Source of the DNA: Chlamydiia bacterium
GTDB taxonomy: Bacteria > Chlamydiota > Chlamydiia > Chlamydiales > JAAZZY01
Reading direction: 5' to 3'
Assembly (NCBI GenBank): GCA_014239035.1
Contig: JAAZZY010000028.1
Span: forward strand, 1-16,906
DNA: 16,906 bases
Shown here piece by piece: positions 7,425 through 12,814 of this stretch; within the stretch, counting starts at the first letter, position 1, and every line of letters starts with the position of its first letter. The notes beneath the pieces are model-generated. The model did not search any database, was not told the DNA's origin, and worked only from the letters and a program-made list of their open reading frames with translations. Made by a program: the position numbers and the translations under genes.

Positions 7425-8399
7425 TTGAAGGTACAGTCGCTTAAAGAGCTTTTTCAAACACAAAAAAGTAGCCTAGATTATTTTTTTGAGAAGGTAGACT
7501 TAAAGGATGTTGAAAAGCTTATTGATAGTATTGCAAAAGCAAGTGGAATGGTTTTTCTAACTGGAGTTGGAAAAAGTGGGTTCATTGCTCAAAAGGTTGC
7601 AGCAACACTTGTCTCTATTGGAATCAAGTCAATGTTCTTACCTCCCATGAACGCTCTTCACGGGGACCTGGGTATTGTAGATCAAGATGATCTTTTCATT
7701 TTCTTAAGTAAAAGTGGTGAGAGTGATGAGCTTTTAAATTTAGTTCCCTTTCTCCGCAATAAGGGAGCAGAGATGATTGCTCTAGTTTCAAAAGAAAATA
7801 GCAAGCTTGCCAAAGCCTGCGATCGAGAAATTTATCTACCATTAGAAAAAGAGTTGTGCCCCTATGATACCATTCCCACAACCTCTCCAGAAGTACAACT
7901 GATTTTTGGTGATATAGTAGCTGTTGCTCTAATGCAGAAAAAAAATCTAACACTTGATGAATTTGCCCACAATCATCCAGCTGGGGAGATAGGTAAAAAT
8001 TTATCCTTGAAAGTAGAAGATTTAATGCTCAAAGGTGAGATGCTTCCTATAAGCCACCCAGATGATATGCTCGCGGATGTTCTAGAAGTGTTTACCCAAA
8101 AACGCTGCGGCTGTTTACTTATTACTGACCATGAGAATCATCTCTTAGGTATTTTTACTGATGGTGATCTTCGCAGGGCTCTTCAAAGGCATGGCTCTAA
8201 GATTTTAGATTTGCAGCTCAAAGACCTTAGAAAAACAACCCCAAAGGCCATACAGCCTCAGAAAATGGCATGGGAAGCTATGCAGCTAATGGAAGCCGAC
8301 CAAAAAAGGCCTTTCATGGTTCTACCTGTTGTCGATGAAAATAAACGCTTAAAAGGCCTCATCAAAATGCATGACATCCTTCAATCAGGATTAAGATAA
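7425..8399 (+). CDS. kdsD: arabinose-5-phosphate isomerase
   Basis: 324 residues, the normal KdsD/KpsF length, with an N-terminal SIS domain and two C-terminal CBS repeats. SIS motifs are GVGKSG (47-52), LHGD (78-81), FLSKSGES (93-100), the TTSPEVQ region at 152-158 and HNHPAG (182-187). CBS1 spans about 197-255 with GIFTDGDLRR; CBS2 spans about 265-324. The enzyme turns ribulose 5-phosphate into arabinose 5-phosphate, the first step to Kdo, which every chlamydial LPS needs. The start is a TTG with AGAGGG six bases upstream and no better in-frame alternative. No clear promoter is seen on this strand. A bidirectional hairpin follows. The last 37 codons are duplicated, in diverged form, at 9171-9281. 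Confidence 0.95.
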   Translation: MKVQSLKELFQTQKSSLDYFFEKVDLKDVEKLIDSIAKASGMVFLTGVGKSGFIAQKVAATLVSIGIKSMFLPPMNALHGDLGIVDQDDLFIFLSKSGESDELLNLVPFLRNKGAEMIALVSKENSKLAKACDREIYLPLEKELCPYDTIPTTSPEVQLIFGDIVAVALMQKKNLTLDEFAHNHPAGEIGKNLSLKVEDLMLKGEMLPISHPDDMLADVLEVFTQKRCGCLLITDHENHLLGIFTDGDLRRALQRHGSKILDLQLKDLRKTTPKAIQPQKMAWEAMQLMEADQKRPFMVLPVVDENKRLKGLIKMHDILQSGLR

Positions 8400-8423
8400 A
8401 AAAACCGACATTTCTGCCGGTTT
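8398..8423. terminator. bidirectional terminator between kdsD and the lysine-free gene A
   Basis: AAACCG (8402-8407) pairs with CGGTTT (8418-8423) around a 10-base loop. On the minus strand the stem is followed by seven T residues (A-run 8398-8404), a good intrinsic terminator for gene A. On the plus strand the following TTTATTTATA is weaker but adequate for kdsD. Confidence 0.65.
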
Positions 8424-8468
8424 ATTTATAAAATAGATGTTCTATTTTGAATGGATGTGATTAGATTA

Positions 8469-9002
8469 CTACTGCGTGTCAGGATCTACTGTCATGCCCC
8501 ATTCAAGTAAATTTCCCATTCCTAATCCAAGAAAATCTTCCCTTCCGCCCATTCCACCAAAACCACCAAGTGCTAATGCGCCATATTCGCCAAAGACGTG
8601 TCTTATAGGAGAAGGAAGGTTTGCTTGTGCAACTAAATCAGCTCTTGTTGCTTCGGAATTTACAGATCCCGGACTGTCAAAAACAGTCGAAGGGCTAGCG
8701 TGAAGTGGGGAATACTCGTGAGGAATAAATTGATGCTCTGGAGTGTGTGGTGCACTTTCAAAAGAAAGTGGAGCAACGCCCAGTTCATGAAAAAGATCTT
8801 CAACAGCGGCTTGTACACCCACATCCCCCTGTTGTTCGAACATAGGCGATAAATCGTTGTCTTGCGCATCGGGTCTTTCTGAAGAACGAGATGGAGCGCC
8901 TGGAACTCCGTCGAAAAGTGCCATGTGACGATATCCTCCAACAAGATGTGCTGGTGGTGATCCTGGAGGGTTTCCTCCTAAAAGTTGACCTTGAAATGCC
9001 AT
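8469..9002 (-). CDS. lysine-free, Pro/Ser/Gly-rich hypothetical protein A
   Basis: 177 residues; no family recognised. It starts MAFQG at 9002, eight bases after AGAGGA; the longer open frame to 9059 runs into the promoter and is rejected. The N-terminal block of about 45 residues (PPGSPP, HLVGGY, LFDGVPGAPSRSS) is nearly the same in the paralog at 9364-9930. A middle motif LGVAPLSFESAPHTPE and a C-terminal LPSPIR..G.YGALA are also shared. The whole protein has no Lys and no Cys but keeps six Arg. It has about seven Ser/Thr-Pro dipeptides, many acidic residues and a Gly-rich tail (GGFGGMGG). No signal peptide or membrane segment is visible, and it looks largely disordered. It has its own promoter and a shared terminator with kdsD. 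A secreted effector is one reading; nothing in the sequence proves secretion. Confidence 0.8.
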   Translation of the reverse strand: MAFQGQLLGGNPPGSPPAHLVGGYRHMALFDGVPGAPSRSSERPDAQDNDLSPMFEQQGDVGVQAAVEDLFHELGVAPLSFESAPHTPEHQFIPHEYSPLHASPSTVFDSPGSVNSEATRADLVAQANLPSPIRHVFGEYGALALGGFGGMGGREDFLGLGMGNLLEWGMTVDPDTQ

Positions 9003-9048
9003 AATAATTTTCCTCTTTTTAGGGTTATTTTTGTTGAAAAGAAGAAGT

Positions 9049-9077
9049 ATTATTATCAATTCAAATTGTTTTTTTCA
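9049..9077 (-). promoter_or_regulatory. promoter of gene A
   Basis: On the minus strand TTGAAA (9077-9072), a 17-base spacer, AATAAT (9054-9049; TAATAA at 9055-9050 with 16 is equally possible). An A/T palindromic stretch lies just upstream, like an UP element. The same arrangement precedes gene B. Confidence 0.55.
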
Positions 9078-9086
9078 ATAAAAAAG

Positions 9087-9157
9087 AAAATTTTAATTAA
9101 ATATTATTCAGTATAATTAATTAAAAAACTAACTAATAATTAATTAAAATTTTAATT
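9087..9157. repeat. AAAATTTTAATT repeats upstream of gene A
   Basis: Copies at 9087-9098 and 9146-9157; the second is part of a perfect 16-base palindrome AATTAAAATTTTAATT (9142-9157). The first starts nine bases upstream of the gene A -35. The 361-base stretch 9003-9363 otherwise holds the gene A leader and promoter, the kdsD remnant, a hairpin and short spacers. Confidence 0.55.
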
Positions 9158-9170
9158 TATATTTAACTAA

Positions 9171-9281
9171 AAAGTTGAATCTGTTCAAAAGAAGCTGTTT
9201 ACGAAGTCACCAAGTGTTGATGAAAATAAGTATTTAAAAGGACTTGATACATTGGATGATATTCTTCGACCTGGTTTAAGA
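9171..9281 (+). pseudogene. remnant of a second kdsD 3' end (37 codons)
   Basis: Read in frame from 9171, this fragment aligns without gaps to KdsD residues 288-324, with 20 of 37 identical by my count, including VDENK.LKGL and DIL..GLR. Upstream matches E, QK, F and P also keep their spacing. There is no stop codon where kdsD has TAA: AGA is followed by GAA TAT AAA and then the hairpin. Upstream of 9171 the similarity fades into the A/T-rich region. Of the 20 identical residues, about ten use a different third base, a pattern left by selection on a coding sequence rather than by neutral decay. It is therefore the tail of a diverged, once functional copy, now without the rest of the gene. Confidence 0.85.
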
Positions 9282-9285
9282 GAAT

Positions 9286-9311
9286 ATAAACCGGTATTTC
9301 TACCGGTTTAT
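9286..9311. terminator. 11-base perfect hairpin after the kdsD remnant
   Basis: ATAAACCGGTA (9286-9296), loop TTTC, TACCGGTTTAT (9301-9311). It occupies the same place as the kdsD terminator at 8402-8423 and shares its AAACCG/CGGTTT core, but the stem is longer and perfect. It lies between the remnant and the end of gene B and could still terminate gene B transcripts. Confidence 0.6.
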
Positions 9312-9363
9312 TTATCTAATCAAATTTTGTATATGAAATATGTAGCTCAATTATGTGCTACTC

Positions 9364-9930
9364 TTACATCTCCATCGCCCATGCCTCAAAGCGAGACCAA
9401 TTGTTACTTGGTGACGAAGGAGACGCAGGAAAATCGTTTTGGAGTGCTATTCCTAGTGCACCATATGGGCCTAAGTCATTTCTTATCGGAGAAGGAAAAA
9501 GTGCGTTAGCAAATAACGCATCCACACGTCTTGGAGTAGAAACTGGAGAGTAAGTACTGCCGTTAGATAGAGGGCTTCCAAACTGAGCAGGAAGAAAGGG
9601 ATTAACATGAGGAAATCCTATAATTTGATCCTCTGGTGTGTGTGGTTCACTTTCAAAAGAAAATGGAACAACTTGATTATTTGGAGTGCCTGGTGCACTT
9701 CCAAAAGAAAGTGGAGCAACGCCCAGCGGGTCATCACCCTCAAAATCCACAAAAAGCTGTCCAACAACCCCGTAAAGATCCGCAGGCGGTAAATCGTTGC
9801 TTCTTGAAGAACGAGATGGAGCGCCTGGGACTCCGTCGAAAAGTTCCATGTCATGAGGATATCCTCCAACAAGATGTTCTGGTGGTGATCCTGGAGGGGT
9901 TCCTCCTTGTATAGGTCCTTGAAATGCCAT
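9364..9930 (-). CDS. lysine-free, Pro/Ser/Gly-rich hypothetical protein B
   Basis: 188 residues, paralog of the protein encoded at 8469-9002; no family recognised. It starts MAFQG with AGAGGA eight bases upstream. The first 45 residues keep GG.PPGSPP, HLVGGY and LFDGVPGAPSRSS. The central motif P[LF]SF.S.P.TP..Q occurs twice in tandem here but once in A. LFPSPIR and YGAL are shared near the C-terminus, after which the tails differ (SNNWSRFEAWAMEM here). Like A it has no Lys and no Cys, keeps six Arg and has about ten Ser/Thr-Pro dipeptides. No signal peptide or membrane helix is visible. It has its own conserved promoter. Function unknown; the strict N-terminus and variable rest would suit a secreted or host-facing protein, which is inference. 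Confidence 0.8.
   Translation of the reverse strand: MAFQGPIQGGTPPGSPPEHLVGGYPHDMELFDGVPGAPSRSSRSNDLPPADLYGVVGQLFVDFEGDDPLGVAPLSFGSAPGTPNNQVVPFSFESEPHTPEDQIIGFPHVNPFLPAQFGSPLSNGSTYSPVSTPRRVDALFANALFPSPIRNDLGPYGALGIALQNDFPASPSSPSNNWSRFEAWAMEM
9621..9716. repeat. 48-base tandem repeat inside gene B
   Basis: Two imperfect 48-base units (about 9621-9668 and 9669-9716), each coding for a 16-residue block P[LF]SF[EG]S[EA]P[HG]TP..Q followed by two hydrophobic residues. Gene A has a single unit at about 8728-8775. Confidence 0.75.
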
Positions 9931-9976
9931 AATAATTTTCCTCTTTTTAGGGTTATTTTTGTTAAAAATCAGAAGT

Positions 9977-10006
9977 ATTATTATAAGTTCAAACGGTTCT
10001 TTTCAA
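9977..10006 (-). promoter_or_regulatory. promoter of gene B
   Basis: On the minus strand TTGAAA (10006-10001), then TAATAA (9983-9978) after 17 bases or AATAAT (9982-9977) after 18. An AAAATTTT stretch starts eight bases upstream of the -35, as at gene A. Confidence 0.55.
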
Positions 10007-10014
10007 TATAAAAG

Positions 10015-10108
10015 AAAATTTTAATTAATTATTTTTCATATTTATTAATTAAAATTTTAATTTTTTAATAAATAAAATTTTAATTAATAAATAATTGAAA
10101 TTTTAATT
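10015..10108. repeat. four AAATTTTAATT repeats upstream of gene B
   Basis: Copies begin at 10015, 10051, 10074 and 10098, spaced 36, 23 and 24 bases apart. The second is a perfect 16-base palindrome (10047-10062), identical to the one upstream of gene A; the last is a near-palindrome with one mismatch. They fill the gap between the gene B promoter and the end of the RluB-type gene. Confidence 0.6.
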
Positions 10109-10114
10109 GGAGGT

Positions 10115-10810
10115 TTATTCGAAGATAGGGTCTAAATCTTGGAGAGAAACTTCTTTATAGTGTCCTATTTCTAGGTTCCCAAGACGTAGATTGCCAATGC
10201 GAATGCGCTGTAGTTCTTGTACTTGTTGACCTGTTTGTTCAACAAGCTTTCTAACTTCGTGTTTCTTGCCCTCTTTGAGAGTAATTTTAAGGGTGTTTTT
10301 ACGCACTTTAACTACTTTCTGAGGTTTAACAAAGCAGCGATCAATACTCACGCCCTGGCTAATTTTTTCAAGCTGCTCAGGAAGTATGTCTAGATTCGTC
10401 TTCACTAAATACTCTTTTTGTACTTCAGAGCTTGGGTGGATAACTTTATGGGAGAGGTGCCCGTCATTGGTTACAAGGACAAGGCCTGTCGTGTCTTTAT
10501 CAAGACGCCCTACTGTAAAGAGGCGATATTTTGTAGGGAATAAGTCTATAACAATATTTTTGAAACGCTCTTTGTCATGGCTGCAGACAAAGCCCCTGGG
10601 TTTATTGAGAATATAGTAAACTTTGCCTTCTACTTTTTGAATTTTATTTCCATCAACTGAGATGTTGTCTTTAGAGATATCTACCATATGCTGAGGCTTT
10701 AAGATCACCTCTCCATTAACGGTAACTTTCCCACCAAAGATGAGCTCTTCACATTTGCGCCGAGATGCCACCCCATTTGAGGCCAAAATTTTACTTAATC
10801 TATTCTTCAT
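10115..10810 (-). CDS. rluB: RsuA/RluB-family pseudouridine synthase
   Basis: 231 residues. The N-terminal S4 RNA-binding domain spans about 2-60 (RLSKILASNGVASRRKCEEL, GGKVTVNG). The catalytic domain follows, with LNKPRGFVCS at 68-77 and GRLDKDTTGL at 101-110, where D104 is the catalytic Asp. KEGKKHEVRK near 178-187 is the usual RsuA/RluB RNA-contact motif. It isomerises a uridine in ribosomal RNA; RluB acts on 23S and RsuA on 16S rRNA, and the symbol is a best guess between them. There is no clear ribosome binding site before the ATG, although a TATAAT lies at 10841-10836. Its position next to the phosphoglycerate mutase operon matches C. trachomatis CT723/CT722 (memory), here split by the GT90 gene. 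Confidence 0.9.
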   Translation of the reverse strand: MKNRLSKILASNGVASRRKCEELIFGGKVTVNGEVILKPQHMVDISKDNISVDGNKIQKVEGKVYYILNKPRGFVCSHDKERFKNIVIDLFPTKYRLFTVGRLDKDTTGLVLVTNDGHLSHKVIHPSSEVQKEYLVKTNLDILPEQLEKISQGVSIDRCFVKPQKVVKVRKNTLKITLKEGKKHEVRKLVEQTGQQVQELQRIRIGNLRLGNLEIGHYKEVSLQDLDPIFE

Positions 10811-10835
10811 CTGATTTAAAAATGATTTTTTAATA

Positions 10836-10864
10836 ATTATAGCATTTGTTACTATTTAGTTTAA
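10836..10864 (-). promoter_or_regulatory. candidate promoter of the RluB-type gene
   Basis: On the minus strand TTAAAC (10864-10859), a 17-base spacer, consensus TATAAT (10841-10836). This would give a leader of about 19 bases without a Shine-Dalgarno sequence. Confidence 0.45.
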
Positions 10865-10929
10865 TTATAAAATTAAGTTATTAAAATAGGTATTTATAGC
10901 TCTAGTTAAAGGGAAAATAGAGAGATAAA

Positions 10930-10964
10930 TTGAAAAATTGGACCTTATTTGTTAAAATAGGTCC
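10930..10964 (+). promoter_or_regulatory. promoter and operator-like inverted repeat of the GT90-gpmA-nifS-nifU operon
   Basis: TTGAAA (10930-10935), an exact 17-base spacer, TAAAAT (10953-10958). The inverted repeat GGACCT (10940-10945) / AGGTCC (10959-10964) has one arm in the spacer and the other between the -10 and the predicted start point, so a bound dimer would block polymerase. AAGG at 10975-10978 is the ribosome binding site for the ATG at 10985. Confidence 0.65.
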
Positions 10965-10984
10965 ATCGCTTAGTAAGGTGGGTT

Positions 10985-12139
10985 ATGATAAAAAAAATTT
11001 CAATTTTACTGCTGCTAGTTGCTGTATTTACACTTGCTCTTTGGAACAAAAGTATTAGCCAATCAGGCAACCAGCAATGGATGGAAGATCAAATTCAAGA
11101 AGACCTAAGCTTTTTTTCAAAAGAAGATTTAAACCCTGAGCGTATTGGAACCTCTTTTGAGAATGCACCACTTGGGCAGAAGCTCGTGCATTTTCAAATT
11201 AAAGAAGGCAAAATCTATTGGAAAAGAAACTGGGAAAACGAGGAGAGTCTTGATCGTATAGTGAAAGTTTGCAAAGCTCTTAGCCTAGTAAATAATAGAA
11301 GCCTATTGCCCAATGCTGATTTTTTATTAACAGTCAATGATGGGATGGGGTACCTAAGCTCTGATCAAGACCAAAACCAATACCTACCTATCTTTGCCTT
11401 TGCCAAAAAAGCAGAGTCTAAAAATGCGATTTTGATTCCTGATCCATTAAGTGAGATTTTTTCTCGCACAAGAGTCAAAAGCTTTGGACTTGAGAAAATG
11501 AAACCTAAAAACTTTTGGTCACAAAAAATAGAGAAAGCTTTTTGGAGAGGAGGAACAACTGGAGGGCAATATGTAGCTGATAATTGGTATCAGATGCCTA
11601 GAGTTCAACTTTCACTACTGAGTCAATACTATCCAGATGAAATTGATGCTGGATTTAGTGTTTTTTGTCAGGTGTCTCCAGATGCAAAAGAGGAGATGCT
11701 TAAAACGCTTCCTCTTCACAAATGGGTGGGGCACAAAACGCATCTAAAATATAAGTATCTTGTAATAGCTGATGGAAATACGTGCACTTATCCTAGATTT
11801 TATTTAGGGCTCTTTTCGGGCTCTGTTGTGTTTAAAGACCAGACAGAAAACTACCAGTGGTTTTATCGTGCGCTCAAGCCTTATGAGCACTATATTCCTG
11901 TCAAAGCCGACTTTTCTGATCTTCCTGAAAAAGTAAAATGGGCAAAAGAACATGATAAGGAAGCTAAAAAGATAGCTAAAAATGCCACAAGGTTTATTAA
12001 CCAGAATTTAAAATCATACCATATTCACTCCTACATTGGAAAACTTTTGACTGATTATTCGAAGCTCCAAGATAGCGATATTGAAGTTGCTAATGGCATG
12101 CAGCAATATATGGGTTTAACATTTAAAAGTGATAAGTAG
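10985..12139 (+). CDS. family 90 glycosyltransferase (CAP10/POGLUT/LpsA-like), N-terminally anchored
   Basis: 384 residues. KK followed by ISILLLLVAVFTLALW (5-20) makes a signal anchor or uncleaved signal peptide. The remainder matches the GT90 pattern: ADFLLTVNDG (111-120), FWRGGTTGG (186-194), HLKYKYLVIADGNT (253-266), YPRF, GSVVFKDQ and LKPYEHYIP (297-305). GT90 enzymes are known as eukaryotic protein O-glucosyl- and xylosyltransferases, fungal capsule enzymes and some bacterial LPS glycosyltransferases. Modification of LPS is the conservative guess, but sugar and acceptor are unknown. The stop codon is followed at once by the gpmA ATG, so it heads a four-gene operon with an operator-like promoter. 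C. trachomatis lacks it at this place (memory), suggesting insertion into a conserved block. Confidence 0.85.
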   Translation: MIKKISILLLLVAVFTLALWNKSISQSGNQQWMEDQIQEDLSFFSKEDLNPERIGTSFENAPLGQKLVHFQIKEGKIYWKRNWENEESLDRIVKVCKALSLVNNRSLLPNADFLLTVNDGMGYLSSDQDQNQYLPIFAFAKKAESKNAILIPDPLSEIFSRTRVKSFGLEKMKPKNFWSQKIEKAFWRGGTTGGQYVADNWYQMPRVQLSLLSQYYPDEIDAGFSVFCQVSPDAKEEMLKTLPLHKWVGHKTHLKYKYLVIADGNTCTYPRFYLGLFSGSVVFKDQTENYQWFYRALKPYEHYIPVKADFSDLPEKVKWAKEHDKEAKKIAKNATRFINQNLKSYHIHSYIGKLLTDYSKLQDSDIEVANGMQQYMGLTFKSDK

Positions 12140-12814
12140 ATGGCAAAGTTAATTTTACTCAGGCATGGGCAATCTCAATGGAACCTTTTAAATCGTTTCA
12201 CAGGTTGGGTTGATGTTACCCTTAGTGAAAAGGGAATTAAAGAAGCTGCAAATGCTGGAAAAAAGATTAAAGATATCCCCATAGATGTGATCTTTACCTC
12301 TGAGCTTGTGCGAGCTCAGATGACAGCAACCCTTGCGATGGATAAACATGTATCTAATGCACCTTTGTTGTTTATTCACTCCAAAGGGAAAGGAAAAGAA
12401 TGGGGAGCAGATTGCTGCTTAAAAGAGGCTTTAAATGAGTGTATTCCAACCTATGTTAGCTGGCACCTCAATGAGAGATATTATGGGAAGCTTCAGGGTA
12501 TGAATAAAGACGAGGCACGTCAAAAATTTGGTAAAGACCAAGTGCATATTTGGCGCAGAAGTTTTGATATTCCTCCTCCATCTGGAGAAAGCCTTAAAAT
12601 GACACTAAAGCGCACGGTGCCCTATTTTAAAAAAGAGATTTTGCCCAAACTTAAGAAAAAAAATGTGCTTATAGCAGCACACGGAAACTCTCTAAGAGCT
12701 ATCTCTATGTTCTTAGAAGATCTTTCTGAAGAGGAAGTCTTGAAATTAGAGATTCCTACAGGAAAGCCTATTATTTATGACTATAAGAGAAATCAATTTA
12801 AAAAAGTAAAATGA
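12140..12814 (+). CDS. gpmA: 2,3-bisphosphoglycerate-dependent phosphoglycerate mutase
   Basis: 224 residues, typical for dPGM. The phosphoacceptor H9 lies in LLRHGQS (6-12). R58 of TSELVRAQ, E112 in ERYYGKLQGMNK (112-123), the RR pair at 139-140, PPPSGESL and H181 in AAHGNSLR (179-186) complete the active site. It interconverts 3- and 2-phosphoglycerate in glycolysis and gluconeogenesis in the cytosol. The segment around KGKGKEWGADCCLKEAL (82-98) differs from the E. coli enzyme but keeps the length. The gene starts on the base after the GT90 stop, with no intergenic space, and its stop overlaps the next start (ATGA at 12811-12814), so expression depends on the operon promoter at 10930. Confidence 0.95.
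   Translation: MAKLILLRHGQSQWNLLNRFTGWVDVTLSEKGIKEAANAGKKIKDIPIDVIFTSELVRAQMTATLAMDKHVSNAPLLFIHSKGKGKEWGADCCLKEALNECIPTYVSWHLNERYYGKLQGMNKDEARQKFGKDQVHIWRRSFDIPPPSGESLKMTLKRTVPYFKKEILPKLKKKNVLIAAHGNSLRAISMFLEDLSEEEVLKLEIPTGKPIIYDYKRNQFKKVK

Larger units (their letters stand above)
8286..9100. repeat. duplicated cassette, copy 1 (kdsD 3' end, hairpin, gene A, leader and promoter)
   Basis: This stretch and 9171-10028 share the same order of parts: the last 37 codons of kdsD, an AAACCG/CGGTTT hairpin, a minus-strand MAFQG gene, an identical leader and a conserved promoter. The offset is 885 bases at the kdsD part and 928 at the gene starts, because gene B is longer. The longest identical run I find is 47 bases (8989-9035 against 9917-9963). 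Confidence 0.85.
9171..10028. repeat. duplicated cassette, copy 2 (kdsD remnant, hairpin, gene B, leader and promoter)
   Basis: Second copy of the unit described at 8286-9100. The leader and start region of gene B (9917-9963) is identical to that of gene A over 47 bases. The kdsD part and the gene body are more diverged. Confidence 0.85.

Noticed and set aside
8476..8944. Other-frame open frames over gene A (plus 8476-8703, minus 8660-8944)
   Set aside because: The conserved paralogous N-terminus and leader identify the minus frame of gene A as the coding one; the others are its shadows.
9003..9059. N-terminal extension of gene A (19 residues from 9059)
   Set aside because: It would start within the promoter. 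The paralog starts at the equivalent of 9002, which has a ribosome binding site at good spacing.
9252..9509. Plus-strand open frame starting in the kdsD remnant and running across the hairpin
   Set aside because: It begins at a TTG inside the remnant, reads through the terminator-like hairpin and then antisense to gene B. It is the remnant's frame left open by loss of its stop, not a gene.
9607..9914. Plus- and minus-strand open frames overlapping gene B
   Set aside because: They arise from the 48-base repeat and the biased composition of gene B. None has an initiation signal or resembles the frame conserved between A and B.
9087..10108. CRISPR array or replication origin in the A/T repeat region
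   Set aside because: The repeats are short, irregularly spaced and made of A/T only. There are no uniform spacers, no cas genes, and no DnaA-box cluster that I can recognise.
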